From Saprospiraceae bacterium (GTDB lineage Bacteria > Bacteroidota > Bacteroidia > Chitinophagales > Saprospiraceae): 64,000 bases of DNA. Each line of letters begins with the position of its first letter. The first letter of the stretch is position 1. The position numbers and the translations under genes were made by a program. Where the stretch lies: assembly GCA_016712145.1 (NCBI GenBank), contig JADJRO010000001.1:2940939-3004938 (forward strand). Direction: 5' to 3'. The notes under the pieces were generated by a model. The model did not search any database. It was not told the origin of the DNA and was given only the letters and a program-made list of their open reading frames with translations. This document shows, piece after piece, positions 17,758 to 25,731 of this stretch.

Positions 17758-18867
17758 TTAAAACACAAACTGCCTGTCTGAATTTTTTAATTTCATGAGA
17801 TACCCATAAAATAATGCAAATGAAAATCCTGCCAACAGCGCTGCTAATGTAGGTTGTAATCCGGCAAGCCAATCGTACACTCCGTGTAAGATAGAAACCG
17901 TTGCAAATCCAATGACAATCAATGCACCCTTTTTTTCTTTACGGATCAGTGCTGTAGTAATAAAGTAACCCACAATACCAGAAAACACTGCATGACAAAA
18001 AACCAATGACAGCGAGCGCAACATCACCAAAACCATGGCATTTTGAACTCCCGACACCAGACCTTCGACTCCATAGTTTATTGTTTTTGTATAAGCGGAA
18101 CCAATGGCATTTTCACCGTAGTGTAAATTTTCAAAAGCTGCAAATCCCAAGCCACTAAATACACCAATTGTAACCAGGGAAAGTATGTTTAAATCTTTGC
18201 GAAACCATTTAATAGCAATGTAAATTGGCAATGCTTTTATTAATTCTTCACAAATTCCAACTTGAAAAATGTATCCAATGAGCGAAACAATTAAATTGGA
18301 ATGATCTGCAAGATTCAAATAGAAGGCAGGTAAGAATCTATAGATAAATAACAACAACCAAATGCCAATGATACCTGTAAAAAAAAGGGCTGGAACTGCA
18401 AGGCGCTTACTTCCTCCATCATTGAGTATAAATTTTTTAAAGATCACACCCCATACAAATGCAAAAAAAAGTGCAAACATGGTGAGTTGCGTAGAAACCT
18501 GATTTACAGTTATAATTAATAAGGGAATAATCCCTAAAAAACTAACAGCCCAGAAAATAAAATCTTTCAACAACAAATTAATATTGCTTTGATCTATGGG
18601 GATGATTTCCTGTTTTAAGGGAATTTGCTGAAGATCTCTTAAGATCGTTTGAGCTTGTTTCGAACTCTTTTCAATGATATTTTGGAAAGACTCATTGATG
18701 GTTTGAATTTTTTCTGAATCAGTTTCTGAATCTTTAGCATGATCTTGGGATTCAATAATCGGAATGATTAATGAAAGACCGCAAGATGAACAAAATCGTT
18801 GGGAGCCAGAAGCTGAATGCTCGAACTCTAAAATGCTTTTGCATTGTGGACAGCTTATCTTTATCAT
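17758..18867 (-). CDS. PrsW-family intramembrane protease with zinc ribbon
   Basis: A 369-residue protein. The N-terminus is a zinc-ribbon-like module, CPQCKSILEF...CSSCG (about 5-33), followed by a linker of about 60 residues and eight or so membrane helices. The PrsW/CAAX-type motifs are visible in order: VGICEELIKALP (EE..K), GFAAFENLHY (F..EN), FCHAVFSG (H) and SILHGVYDWLA (HG.YD). These presumably bind a catalytic metal within the membrane. PrsW proteases cleave membrane anti-sigma factors in some bacteria; no sigma/anti-sigma gene is adjacent, so the substrate is unknown. It is separated by 9 bases from the upstream lipoprotein gene, suggesting co-transcription. Confidence 0.85.
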   Translation of the reverse strand: MIKISCPQCKSILEFEHSASGSQRFCSSCGLSLIIPIIESQDHAKDSETDSEKIQTINESFQNIIEKSSKQAQTILRDLQQIPLKQEIIPIDQSNINLLLKDFIFWAVSFLGIIPLLIITVNQVSTQLTMFALFFAFVWGVIFKKFILNDGGSKRLAVPALFFTGIIGIWLLLFIYRFLPAFYLNLADHSNLIVSLIGYIFQVGICEELIKALPIYIAIKWFRKDLNILSLVTIGVFSGLGFAAFENLHYGENAIGSAYTKTINYGVEGLVSGVQNAMVLVMLRSLSLVFCHAVFSGIVGYFITTALIRKEKKGALIVIGFATVSILHGVYDWLAGLQPTLAALLAGFSFALFYGYLMKLKNSDRQFVF

Positions 18868-18876
18868 AAGCAGGGT

Positions 18877-19302
18877 TTATTTTTTATCCAGATCTGATTT
18901 TGGGCAAGACAATCCCCAAATATAAATCATTTTATCAGTTTTCTTGAATTCTACGGTCTTAACATCTATGATTCGAACCGATTTAACTTCTGTAAGTGAT
19001 GGGTCAAACAGCGCTTTGATATCAGGTAAACCGTTTTTATCAAGGTGAAAGTTTAACTGGATCCGATCTTTGCGTTCAGACCAACTCCCTTTAAATTTGT
19101 AACGTTTCTCAGGACGTTCACTCAGATCCTTGAAGTACAATTCGAATTTCTGATTTTTACGGAGTACTAATTCAATTTGTGCTACATCATTTGCAGTAGT
19201 TTCGTAAATAGCTTTCTTAGGCGAACTGCATGCGCATAATAGTAAAGTGAGAAATAGCACAGTGAATGCTTTATAATTCCATATTTTATAGGTCATAACC
19301 AA
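18877..19302 (-). CDS. Small lipoprotein of unknown function
   Basis: A 141-residue protein with a signal peptide and lipobox (LLLCACSS, cysteine near residue 25). The mature part is beta-rich and basic, with text such as FKGSWSERKDRIQLNF resembling small NlpE-like or calycin-like lipoproteins, but no family can be named with confidence. The start overlaps the end of the upstream methyltransferase gene by about 10 bases; an ATG two codons in is an alternative. Likely operon: DUF4286 - methyltransferase - lipoprotein - PrsW. Confidence 0.7.
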   Translation of the reverse strand: MVMTYKIWNYKAFTVLFLTLLLCACSSPKKAIYETTANDVAQIELVLRKNQKFELYFKDLSERPEKRYKFKGSWSERKDRIQLNFHLDKNGLPDIKALFDPSLTEVKSVRIIDVKTVEFKKTDKMIYIWGLSCPKSDLDKK

Positions 19303-19847
19303 CGTCGGACTTGTTTACAATAATTAGAATATTCATGGCCAAATTCTCGAACCAGGCGAGGCTCTTCCACAAAGATGATAAATATATTAAACAAGATAAA
19401 GACTGCTAAACTATAATTTAATAATTGTTGGTTTTGAAAAAGAAAGCTTTCACCCAGGAGAATCAGCATAACACCCACATACATAGGATTGCGGGTATAT
19501 TTATAAAGTCCATTGAGTACCAAGTTTTTCGTTGGATCTAATGGCGAAAGCGTGCCACGCCCTACTGTAGCAAATAAATAGATTGAATTGCATAAAATGC
19601 ATGCTCCCACAAGTATGAATCCACAGGCTACAATGAGGATATAGCTGGGAGTTTTTGAAAGAAGTTCCGGTACTTTATCCAAAATCAACCAGGGAATCCC
19701 AATACAAACAACTCCTGGTTGTAATAGTGTGAAGATCAGATTTCTTAGAAAAAGTGACCCCATTGGAAAATCAGGAATTCCGTTCGTTTGGATAAAATTC
19801 TTCAAGAACATCCAGGATGGTTCGAAATGCAATAAATTTATTTGCAT
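19293..19847 (-). CDS. Isoprenylcysteine-carboxyl-methyltransferase-like membrane protein
   Basis: A small integral membrane methyltransferase of the ICMT/PEMT-like superfamily. The C-terminal core is diagnostic: NGLYKYTRNPMYVG, then EEPRLVREFGHEYSNYCKQVRRWL, which bind S-adenosylmethionine in the family. About four membrane helices are visible. The longest frame starts at 19847 and overlaps the DUF4286 gene by 77 bases. A start at Met29 (19763, MGSLFLRNLI), 7 bases after that gene's stop, gives 156 residues and is more likely. The substrate is unknown; bacterial members often act on lipids or phenolic compounds rather than prenylated proteins. Confidence 0.8.
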   Translation of the reverse strand: MQINLLHFEPSWMFLKNFIQTNGIPDFPMGSLFLRNLIFTLLQPGVVCIGIPWLILDKVPELLSKTPSYILIVACGFILVGACILCNSIYLFATVGRGTLSPLDPTKNLVLNGLYKYTRNPMYVGVMLILLGESFLFQNQQLLNYSLAVFILFNIFIIFVEEPRLVREFGHEYSNYCKQVRRWL

Positions 19848-20100
19848 AGCGATCGATGTGTTCCTTTTGGAGAGCTGGTGCGTAGTGTATCATGTATTGA
19901 TTTAGCAAATCGGAATTTAACAATTCGTATTGGATGATATAGGTGATTCCATCTTGTTCCTGGATTTCCAGTTTTGACAATCTGGATTTAAGGAAGCAAC
20001 CCGTAGCTAAAACTTTAGGAATGTGGTGGGTTCGCATCCAGTTTATCCAATCTGATTGAATTTCTGGATTAATTTTAACGGATACATTGTAAATGATCAT
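19771..20100 (-). CDS. DUF4286 family protein
   Basis: A 109-residue cytoplasmic protein resembling the DUF4286 family common in Bacteroidota: MIIYNVSVKI at the start, WINWMRTHHIPKVLATGCF, YIIQYELLNSDLLNQYM and the end-region FRTILDVLEEF. The fold resembles ferredoxin-like dimeric alpha-beta barrels. No biochemical function is known. It lies 14 bases downstream of the outer-membrane protein gene. Confidence 0.85.
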   Translation of the reverse strand: MIIYNVSVKINPEIQSDWINWMRTHHIPKVLATGCFLKSRLSKLEIQEQDGITYIIQYELLNSDLLNQYMIHYAPALQKEHIDRYANKFIAFRTILDVLEEFYPNERNS

Positions 20101-20114
20101 GGTTAATTTTAAAA

Positions 20115-21506
20115 TTAAAAGCCAAAACTTAAATTAATTCCGAAACTGCTTCGTTTATTTTCTCCTGAAAACAGGATAAAGCTATTATCTAGTTGCTTTA
20201 AATATAACCGATAGGGCGTATTGTCATAAAGCATGTTGTAATAGATGCCTATTTCAAAATTATCTTCAATTCCAATTGTAAATGAACTTTGGAAATCAAT
20301 AAAATAATCGGTGCGTATATCAGATAGCGCCCCCTCACTTACTTTGTCTTTAATTCGATCTAATGGAATTTTTAGAAATGGATAAATTTTTAGTTTGTAT
20401 TTGTCTTTTGGTTTCCAGACGATGCCTGGACGTATTTCGCCATAGGGCCGATTGGTTGGTTTAAAAGGAAAACTCATGGTAGTATCTTTTCCATTAAAAT
20501 TGATGGTATTGCTTATGGTTGATTTTTCCAGTTCATAATAAGCACCAACTAATAGTGATAAGCGCAATTGGCTGTATTGTTTTCGATTTGAAATCAAAAA
20601 CCGATAACGGCCGGACATCAATGTTTCAATTTCTGATGCGCTTAATTGCAGAACATTATTAATGGGAGCACAATTGGTAAGGCATCGGATTAAATCATTG
20701 CCATGCATTTCGTAGGTAGGTTTGCGATTCATTTCTTCCTGATTTGCTCGTCCTTTTTTTGTCATGGCTTTTGAATAGAAACTGAATATAAAACCTGCAC
20801 CTAGATTATAAGCCTGATCTAATCCAAGATAACTGTCACTGCTGCGTTTCAGTATTACATAATTTTCAAGCCAAAGTCCGTTGATATCTTGTACATTTTC
20901 AATTTTAGCCATGTACTTGTTGAGTAGGTATTGTTTGTTTTCTTCTTCAGTTGAGTTGGTGGTTTTTTCGTGTTCCAGTTCATTTATTTTGGCTTCATAT
21001 TTTTTTTGTTTTGAAAATGCACTGGGTGTATAAGGGTGAAAATCGAACGAGATATCCAGGTCAGAAAAGTTTTCCTGAAAGTCGCCATCTTTTAAAAGGG
21101 ATTGCACATTTGCGGAAAAATCCAATTCGTAGGGATATACACCTTGGTCAATACTTACACCGGCACCTACTTTAAAGAGATTATTTTTTGAAGTTTGATT
21201 CCCCGCAAAATTAAATCCCCCTTTACCATTCAGGCGATGTTCGCTATCGATGTATTCGTATAAGAAGTCCAAGAGCTGGTTGGTTTCTTTCAGCAATTCA
21301 AAATTTTTATAGCTGGTTGAATCTTCTGCTTTTAATACAAATGCATTGCGAGATTTATTTTGAATGGATTTGTACACACTGATAAATTCACCATCGGTAA
21401 CTTGAGAATTCAGTATGAAAGGAACGAATAAAATGGAGCCAAGCAGCAATTTCATAGGTTGATGTTTGTAGGTTTCAATAATCTTGAGGTAGTCCATACC
21501 TTTCAT
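20115..21506 (-). CDS. Probable outer-membrane protein, unknown function
   Basis: A 463-residue frame. The likely start is Met18 (21455), which yields a proper signal peptide, MKLLLGSILFVPFILNSQ. The middle has a charged coiled-coil-like segment (KYEAKINELEHEKTTNSTEEE). The second half alternates hydrophobic and polar residues in strands and ends GINLSFGF with a terminal Phe, as in outer-membrane beta-barrels. No family is recognised. Two cysteines in IRCLTNCAPINN may pair. It heads the group of small genes down to prsW. Confidence 0.65.
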   Translation of the reverse strand: MKGMDYLKIIETYKHQPMKLLLGSILFVPFILNSQVTDGEFISVYKSIQNKSRNAFVLKAEDSTSYKNFELLKETNQLLDFLYEYIDSEHRLNGKGGFNFAGNQTSKNNLFKVGAGVSIDQGVYPYELDFSANVQSLLKDGDFQENFSDLDISFDFHPYTPSAFSKQKKYEAKINELEHEKTTNSTEEENKQYLLNKYMAKIENVQDINGLWLENYVILKRSSDSYLGLDQAYNLGAGFIFSFYSKAMTKKGRANQEEMNRKPTYEMHGNDLIRCLTNCAPINNVLQLSASEIETLMSGRYRFLISNRKQYSQLRLSLLVGAYYELEKSTISNTINFNGKDTTMSFPFKPTNRPYGEIRPGIVWKPKDKYKLKIYPFLKIPLDRIKDKVSEGALSDIRTDYFIDFQSSFTIGIEDNFEIGIYYNMLYDNTPYRLYLKQLDNSFILFSGENKRSSFGINLSFGF

Positions 21507-22011
21507 AGCAAAGATTCTGCCAGAAATAGCTGAGGGTAAGGGGATTAAGCATGGGTCGTTTGATATTTAATAAAATAAAGCTAAAGTTTGCTTAATAAGC
21601 AGTTTTTAGTATTTTAAACTGGATTCTAAGCACTGTAATTTAGGAGTTTTAATTAAGATGGAAATATATAAGATATAGTAATACAGGAAGTTACAAATTT
21701 GAATTTATGCATTTAAGAATACATCTAGGTATATTGAGTTGTTTGCTTATTGTGAGCTAAGCTTGGATTCTATTTCGTCGGATATGGTGGATTATAATAC
21801 GTTATTAACAGATAAGTATCCTATATATCTAATAGATTGCCTGTGCATCTAAGTTTAAAAATTTATTCAGTTCTAAATTCAATTTGAAATAATGAAATAC
21901 CAATGAACGCAACATGTTTTACTGAAACCATTAAATCGATAGGTGGATTTTATGAAATGATTAAAAGCATAGGATCTATCGAGTCTTATGCTGGTTGTAA
22001 AATAAATCTTT

Positions 22012-22278
22012 GCCACGAATGAAGAAGTGGGAAGAGTTGCCACGAATGCACGAATGAAGAAGGAGGAAGAGTTGCCACGAATGCACGAATGAAGAAGGAG
22101 GAAGAAATGCCACGAATGCACGAATGAAGAAGTGGGAAGAAATGCCACGAATGCACGAATGAAGTCACGAAGAAATGCCACGAATTAAATACGAATAAAA
22201 TATTTCATTAGTCCACAATTCGTGCATTCGTGGCAATAATTCATATTTCAATTAGTCCTTAATTCGTGCATTCGTGGC
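22012..22278. repeat. 35-bp tandem repeats with inverted satellite copies
   Basis: GCCACGAATGCACGAATGAA begins four units at 22039, 22074, 22109 and 22144, exactly 35 bases apart. A shortened unit starts at 22012 and a partial one at 22176. The rest of each unit is purine-only (GAAGGAGGAAGA or similar). Two inverted copies of the core, ATTCGTGCATTCGTGGCAAT, follow at about 22218-22237 and 22262-22281. The array sits in an 850-bp gap; 21507-22010 holds nothing I can interpret. Reverse frames through the array are repetitive and not credible proteins. Confidence 0.9.
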
Positions 22279-22356
22279 AATAAAAAATTATAATTATACC
22301 TACAAAGCATATTAAACTTTTCGTTAACTTCGCAGTCTTACATAAAAATCAATCAT

Positions 22357-23229
22357 ATGAAAAAAACAACTTTATACCTAAGCTTATTTTTGAGTGCTAT
22401 GAGTATTAGTACCATGAGTAAGGCTCAAGAGGTGTCCGATTCTACGGGACTGCCGGGTGACAATTTTAGTCTGGAAGGCGCTTTAAATTTATTTAAAATG
22501 GCCAGTTCACCGGAGGATTTTGAGAAATTATTGAATACGGAAAGCAATCATGTCAACAATTTGGATTTGAATGAAGATGGAGACATCGATTACATTCGGG
22601 TGATCAGCAAAATGGATCAAGATGCACATGCATTTATACTTCAGGTTCCAATTTCTGAAACGGAGAGTCAAGATATTGCCGTCATTGAATTAGAGAAAGA
22701 TGGTAAAGAATCTGCTGTAATACAAATTATAGGAGATGAGGATATTTTCGGAATTCAGCAAATTGTTGAACCTTCAGATGGGAATGACCAGAAAGATGAT
22801 GTAAAAATGGAACCCAGAACCAAAAGCGGGCCTTCTGCAATAAATTTTGAAGAAGAGGATGCTATAGTCATTAATGTTTGGCCCTGGTCTTGTGTACGTT
22901 TTGTTTATGCTCCTGCTTACAGACCTTGGGTTTCACCCTGGAGATGGCGCGTGTATCCAAGTTACTGGCGTCCCTGGAGGCCATTAGGCTGGAGGGTCTT
23001 TCATCCATTCAGAGCGAGATACCGTCCTGGATTTGCTGTAGTTCATACGCATCGGGTGGTTCATGCCCACCGTGTTTATACTCCTGTGAGAACGACATCC
23101 GTTACAGTCAACAGACGTCATGGGGCTCATGTTAAATCCTATCGGGTTACACGTACCAAAACTACGGTTACAGGTCCAAGAGGTAAAACCAAGACTACAC
23201 GAACTACCACAAGAGTCAAACGCAGATAA
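22357..23229 (+). CDS. Secreted protein with Trp/Arg-rich and basic C-terminus
   Basis: A 290-residue protein with a clear signal peptide (cleavage near SKA-QE, residue 23). Residues about 30-140 form an acidic domain with an EF-hand-like stretch, LDLNEDGDIDYIRV, and repeated aliphatic strands. From about 165 it becomes extraordinarily rich in Trp, Pro, Arg and Tyr (WPWSCVRFVY, RPWVSPWRWRVYP, YWRPWRPLGWRV), then His/Val/Arg repeats, and ends in a Thr/Lys/Arg-rich tail. Similar acidic-then-basic secreted proteins occur in Bacteroidota, but I know no function. It is followed by a bidirectional terminator and converges on the cupin gene. Confidence 0.8.
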   Translation: MKKTTLYLSLFLSAMSISTMSKAQEVSDSTGLPGDNFSLEGALNLFKMASSPEDFEKLLNTESNHVNNLDLNEDGDIDYIRVISKMDQDAHAFILQVPISETESQDIAVIELEKDGKESAVIQIIGDEDIFGIQQIVEPSDGNDQKDDVKMEPRTKSGPSAINFEEEDAIVINVWPWSCVRFVYAPAYRPWVSPWRWRVYPSYWRPWRPLGWRVFHPFRARYRPGFAVVHTHRVVHAHRVYTPVRTTSVTVNRRHGAHVKSYRVTRTKTTVTGPRGKTKTTRTTTRVKRR

Positions 23230-23264
23230 AATGATTCAGAGCTTGATATAAGGCTCTATGAAAT

Positions 23265-23309
23265 AAAAAATCACCCCGTTCTGAATGTTTTCAGGCGGGG
23301 TGATTTTTT
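23265..23309. terminator. Bidirectional intrinsic terminator
   Basis: AAAAAATCACCCCG pairs with CGGGGTGATTTTTTT around a loop of about 17 bases, with A-run and T-run on opposite sides. It lies between the convergent 22357 gene and cupin gene and can serve both. Confidence 0.9.
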
Positions 23310-23342
23310 TTAAATCAATTTCGCTAAGTTTAATAGCGAAAT

Positions 23343-23795
23343 TTATTTTGAAGATTTTGCGTAGTCGATCATTCCTTGAAAATCTACAACCACCACAGCT
23401 TGTTTTCCAACAACCCAAGCATCGTGTCCCATGGGTAAATAAGATACATCCCCTGGTTTACAATCAAATGTAGTTCCATCATCCATTTTTATGCGCAGGG
23501 TACCTGCAATGTGATATTGAAAATGAGGAGCTTCACAACTTTCAGTCTTTGCCAATGGTTTTACTGATTTGGACCATCTCCAGCCAGGTTGAAAAACAGC
23601 GCGTCCAATGGTCGCACCACCAACATTAACCAGATCAACTTTTCCCAATGGAAAACTTCGTACATCTGTTGGTTTTGAAAAATTTACTTTTTCAGCTTTT
23701 GCGTGGCTTGTAGGTTCCGTAGGCGCTTGAGCAAAAGTTTCTGTATAAACAAAACCTAAACACGCAACAATGGATAGAAATAATTTGATTTGCAT
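23343..23795 (-). CDS. Secreted cupin-domain protein
   Basis: A 150-residue protein with a signal peptide (cleavage near TFAQA). The remainder is one cupin barrel: GATIGRAVFQPGWRWS, CEAPHFQYHIAGTLRIKMDDG and CKPGDVSYLPMGHDAWVVG correspond to the usual two cupin motifs, with His and Glu candidates for metal binding. The ligand is unknown. It lies downstream of the frameshifted AraC gene on the same strand, with about 100 bases between, so the regulator may control it. Confidence 0.82.
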   Translation of the reverse strand: MQIKLFLSIVACLGFVYTETFAQAPTEPTSHAKAEKVNFSKPTDVRSFPLGKVDLVNVGGATIGRAVFQPGWRWSKSVKPLAKTESCEAPHFQYHIAGTLRIKMDDGTTFDCKPGDVSYLPMGHDAWVVGKQAVVVVDFQGMIDYAKSSK

Positions 23796-23895
23796 AATAA
23801 ATTGATTTAAAAAATTAATAAAAAAATTGATAATGCAAAGGTAAATGCGCTATGATACAAGCTTTGTGTATAAAACACACCTTCTCATGTAGAAA

Positions 23896-24183
23896 TCAGA
23901 GAATCTGACGCAATGCCAGCGGACTCATCCCGGTTTGTTGCTTTATAAAGTGGCTAAAATGGGATTGGTCCTCAAATTGTAATGCGTAAGCGATTTCCGA
24001 TACCGATTTATCGGTGGATCCCAATTGAACCTTCGCTTCTAGTAAAAGCATGTCATTAATAAAGGCACGTGGCGTTTTACCAAAAGTTTGCTTAACTACA
24101 TCGCATAAATATTTTGGACTGATAGCAAGTTGCGAAGCATAAGCTTGAACGGATCGGTTGTTGATAAATTCCTTTTCTACCAA
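23896..24183 (-). pseudogene. AraC-family regulator, DNA-binding part (frameshifted)
   Basis: The C-terminal part of an AraC/XylS-type activator. Two helix-turn-helix motifs are visible: VQAYASQLAISPKYLCDVVK and VSEIAYALQFEDQSHFSHFI, ending GMSPLALRQIL. The open frame extends well upstream of the ATG at 24183, without a stop, to about 24425 (reading HFDAEHIINL...), where it meets the N-terminal part in the other frame. The intact protein would be about 307 residues. Confidence 0.85.
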
Positions 24184-24395
24184 ATGTTTAAATTTATTGG
24201 CAAGGCGGGAGGCTCTGCTGCTTTGTTCATTTAATTTGTGAATATAGGGTCGGTATATTTCACGAATTCGATGGAGTAAGATTAATAAAAAATTGCGAAG
24301 AATAAAATCTTTTTCATAGGAGAAGGATTGGTATTCGCGAATAATATCCTGAAATGCCTGTTGAATACTTTTAGTATCCGCATCATTTAAATTAA

Positions 24396-24818
24396 TTATG
24401 TGTTCAGCATCAAAATGAAAAAGGGAAATTCTTCTGTCAATGGACCATTCAATAAATTTTGAATGAATTCTGTTTTAAAATGCAGGCAATAGCCTTTACA
24501 ATTTCGGATAAATTTGGAAGCATACACCATATTTTCCGGAACGATCACCAGATCATTTGGTTTGAGCCATCGATAGTCCGCCCCTAATAATACATCATGT
24601 TCTCCTTCGGTAAGGATGTAGATTAAATTAAATTGTCGTCTGAGCGCACGAATCCCTTTGGTTGAATCGACATCCTTATGTTTATCTTCAAGGGTTCCAG
24701 GCATAAGCATCATATTAATATCATATGCTTGATGGTCCTTGTTTACCAATTTTTCAAAAGAAGCAAGATCTTTTATTAATAAGACATCTTTTTTTTCCAT
24801 TTGGAATGGGATTAACAA
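24396..24818 (-). pseudogene. AraC-family regulator, N-terminal sensor part (frameshifted)
   Basis: The N-terminal cupin-like sensor domain of the AraC regulator: FNLIYILTEGEHDVLLGADY, PNDLVIVPENMVYASKFI and GYCLHFKTEFIQN. The frame is lost at the A5 run at 24418-24422 on the plus strand. Adding one A restores the expected text EEFPFFHFDAEH and joins the DNA-binding part. The reading after the shift in this frame (ILMLNT) is spurious. The homopolymer position makes a sequencing indel the simplest explanation. Confidence 0.85.
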
Positions 24819-24883
24819 TTCAAATGTATGAATTTATAAATCAGAATGTTTTAATTAAAATTTAAGATTCCTGAACCGAATTC

Positions 24884-25090
24884 TTACTTATTAAGACGCA
24901 TTTTTTTAGATGTTTTTTTGTCAAAAAGGCCTGATTCAGATTTTTTGGTTGGCATCCCTTTCTTATTCGTTTTAACCTGTGCATCTTCAGACGGACAACC
25001 ACTTCCCCGGTGACAAGCAGTGAAAGTGACAATAATGAGTAATGCCAATAGGCCTATTTTTGTACGGATTTGCATTAAAAAGTACTCCAT
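24884..25090 (-). CDS. Small lipoprotein, unknown function
   Basis: The likely start is at 25090 (MEYFLMQIRTKIG) or 25075 (MQIRTKIG). A hydrophobic helix, LLALLIIVTFTAC, forms a lipobox; the mature part of about 45 residues is lysine-rich with a Cys soon after the anchor. A longer frame from 25225 would lack a sensible signal peptide and run into the HU promoter region, so it is rejected. Divergent from the HU gene. Confidence 0.55.
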   Translation of the reverse strand: MEYFLMQIRTKIGLLALLIIVTFTACHRGSGCPSEDAQVKTNKKGMPTKKSESGLFDKKTSKKMRLNK

Positions 25091-25212
25091 TTTACGGGCT
25101 GTTATATCTAATTTCAGTGTAGAGTTGCTTATTTTACAGGCATTTACAACGACCACAGCGCCGGGATGCCTGAATTTAAAGCTCTTGAAGCATAAAATAT
25201 TTTTATATATGT

Positions 25213-25244
25213 ATTGTATAAACAAAAAATGTAATATATATTTG
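25213..25244 (+). promoter_or_regulatory. Bacteroidota-type promoter for HU gene
   Basis: A TAnnTTTG box (TATATTTG, 25237-25244) has ATTG about 20 bases upstream (25213-25216), matching the TTTG-N19/20-TAnnTTTG pattern of Bacteroidota housekeeping promoters. Transcription would start about 25250, leaving a leader of about 28 bases before the HU ATG at 25278. Confidence 0.65.
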
Positions 25245-25277
25245 TGTCGTAAAATTAACCATTAAAACTTTAAAACA

Positions 25278-25553
25278 ATGAATAAATCTGATTTGATCAG
25301 TGCGATCGCAAAAGAAGCAGAAGTTACTAAAGCACAGGCAGGTACCGCTTTAGATACAGTTCTTACTTCTATCGAAAAAAGTTTGAAAAAAGCTGAAAGT
25401 GTAATTTTGGTAGGTTTTGGTACATTCTCTACTGCAGAACGTAAAGCAAGAACCGGAAGAAATCCTGCAACCGGCAAACCAATCAAAATACCTAAGAGAA
25501 GAGTTGTTCGCTTCAAAGCGGGCAAAGGCCTTTCTGATGCTGTAAAGAAGTAA
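25278..25553 (+). CDS. hup: HU-family DNA-binding protein
   Basis: A 91-residue histone-like protein of the HU/IHF family: MNKSDLISAIAKEAEVTKAQ at the start, VGFGTFSTAERKARTGRNP with the DNA-binding arm tip, and the end FKAGKGLSDAVKK. HU binds and bends DNA as a dimer and organises the nucleoid. Length and motifs are canonical. It is monocistronic, with its own promoter and a strong terminator at 25576-25609. Confidence 0.97.
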   Translation: MNKSDLISAIAKEAEVTKAQAGTALDTVLTSIEKSLKKAESVILVGFGTFSTAERKARTGRNPATGKPIKIPKRRVVRFKAGKGLSDAVKK

Positions 25554-25575
25554 TTCATTCTCACTTGAATTATGA

Positions 25576-25609
25576 AAGCCCGGTAGTACTAACTTCCGGG
25601 TTTTTTTTT
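25576..25609 (+). terminator. Intrinsic terminator after HU gene
   Basis: AGCCCGG and CCGGGTT arms enclose a short loop and are followed by nine Ts, 23 bases after the stop codon. Confidence 0.9.
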
Positions 25610-25731
25610 GCCATTTTTAAAAGCTTTGGTTTTATATATTTACAAAACTGTGGAGGATCTTTGAATTGTGTTATTGTTTAAACCATTTACGAAGCATTAC
25701 CAATTTATAGTATAAATTTGAAATTCATAAT

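Noticed and set aside
21879..22181. Reverse open frames rich in FIRAFVA text
   Set aside because: They are translations of the 35-bp tandem array, present in more than one frame.
22012..22190. CRISPR array
   Set aside because: Units are contiguous with near-identical purine spacers, not unique spacers, and no cas gene is nearby.
24884..25225. Longer 113-residue version of the small lipoprotein
   Set aside because: The extra 45 residues have no signal peptide character and cover the HU promoter region; a start at 25090 or 25075 gives a normal lipoprotein.
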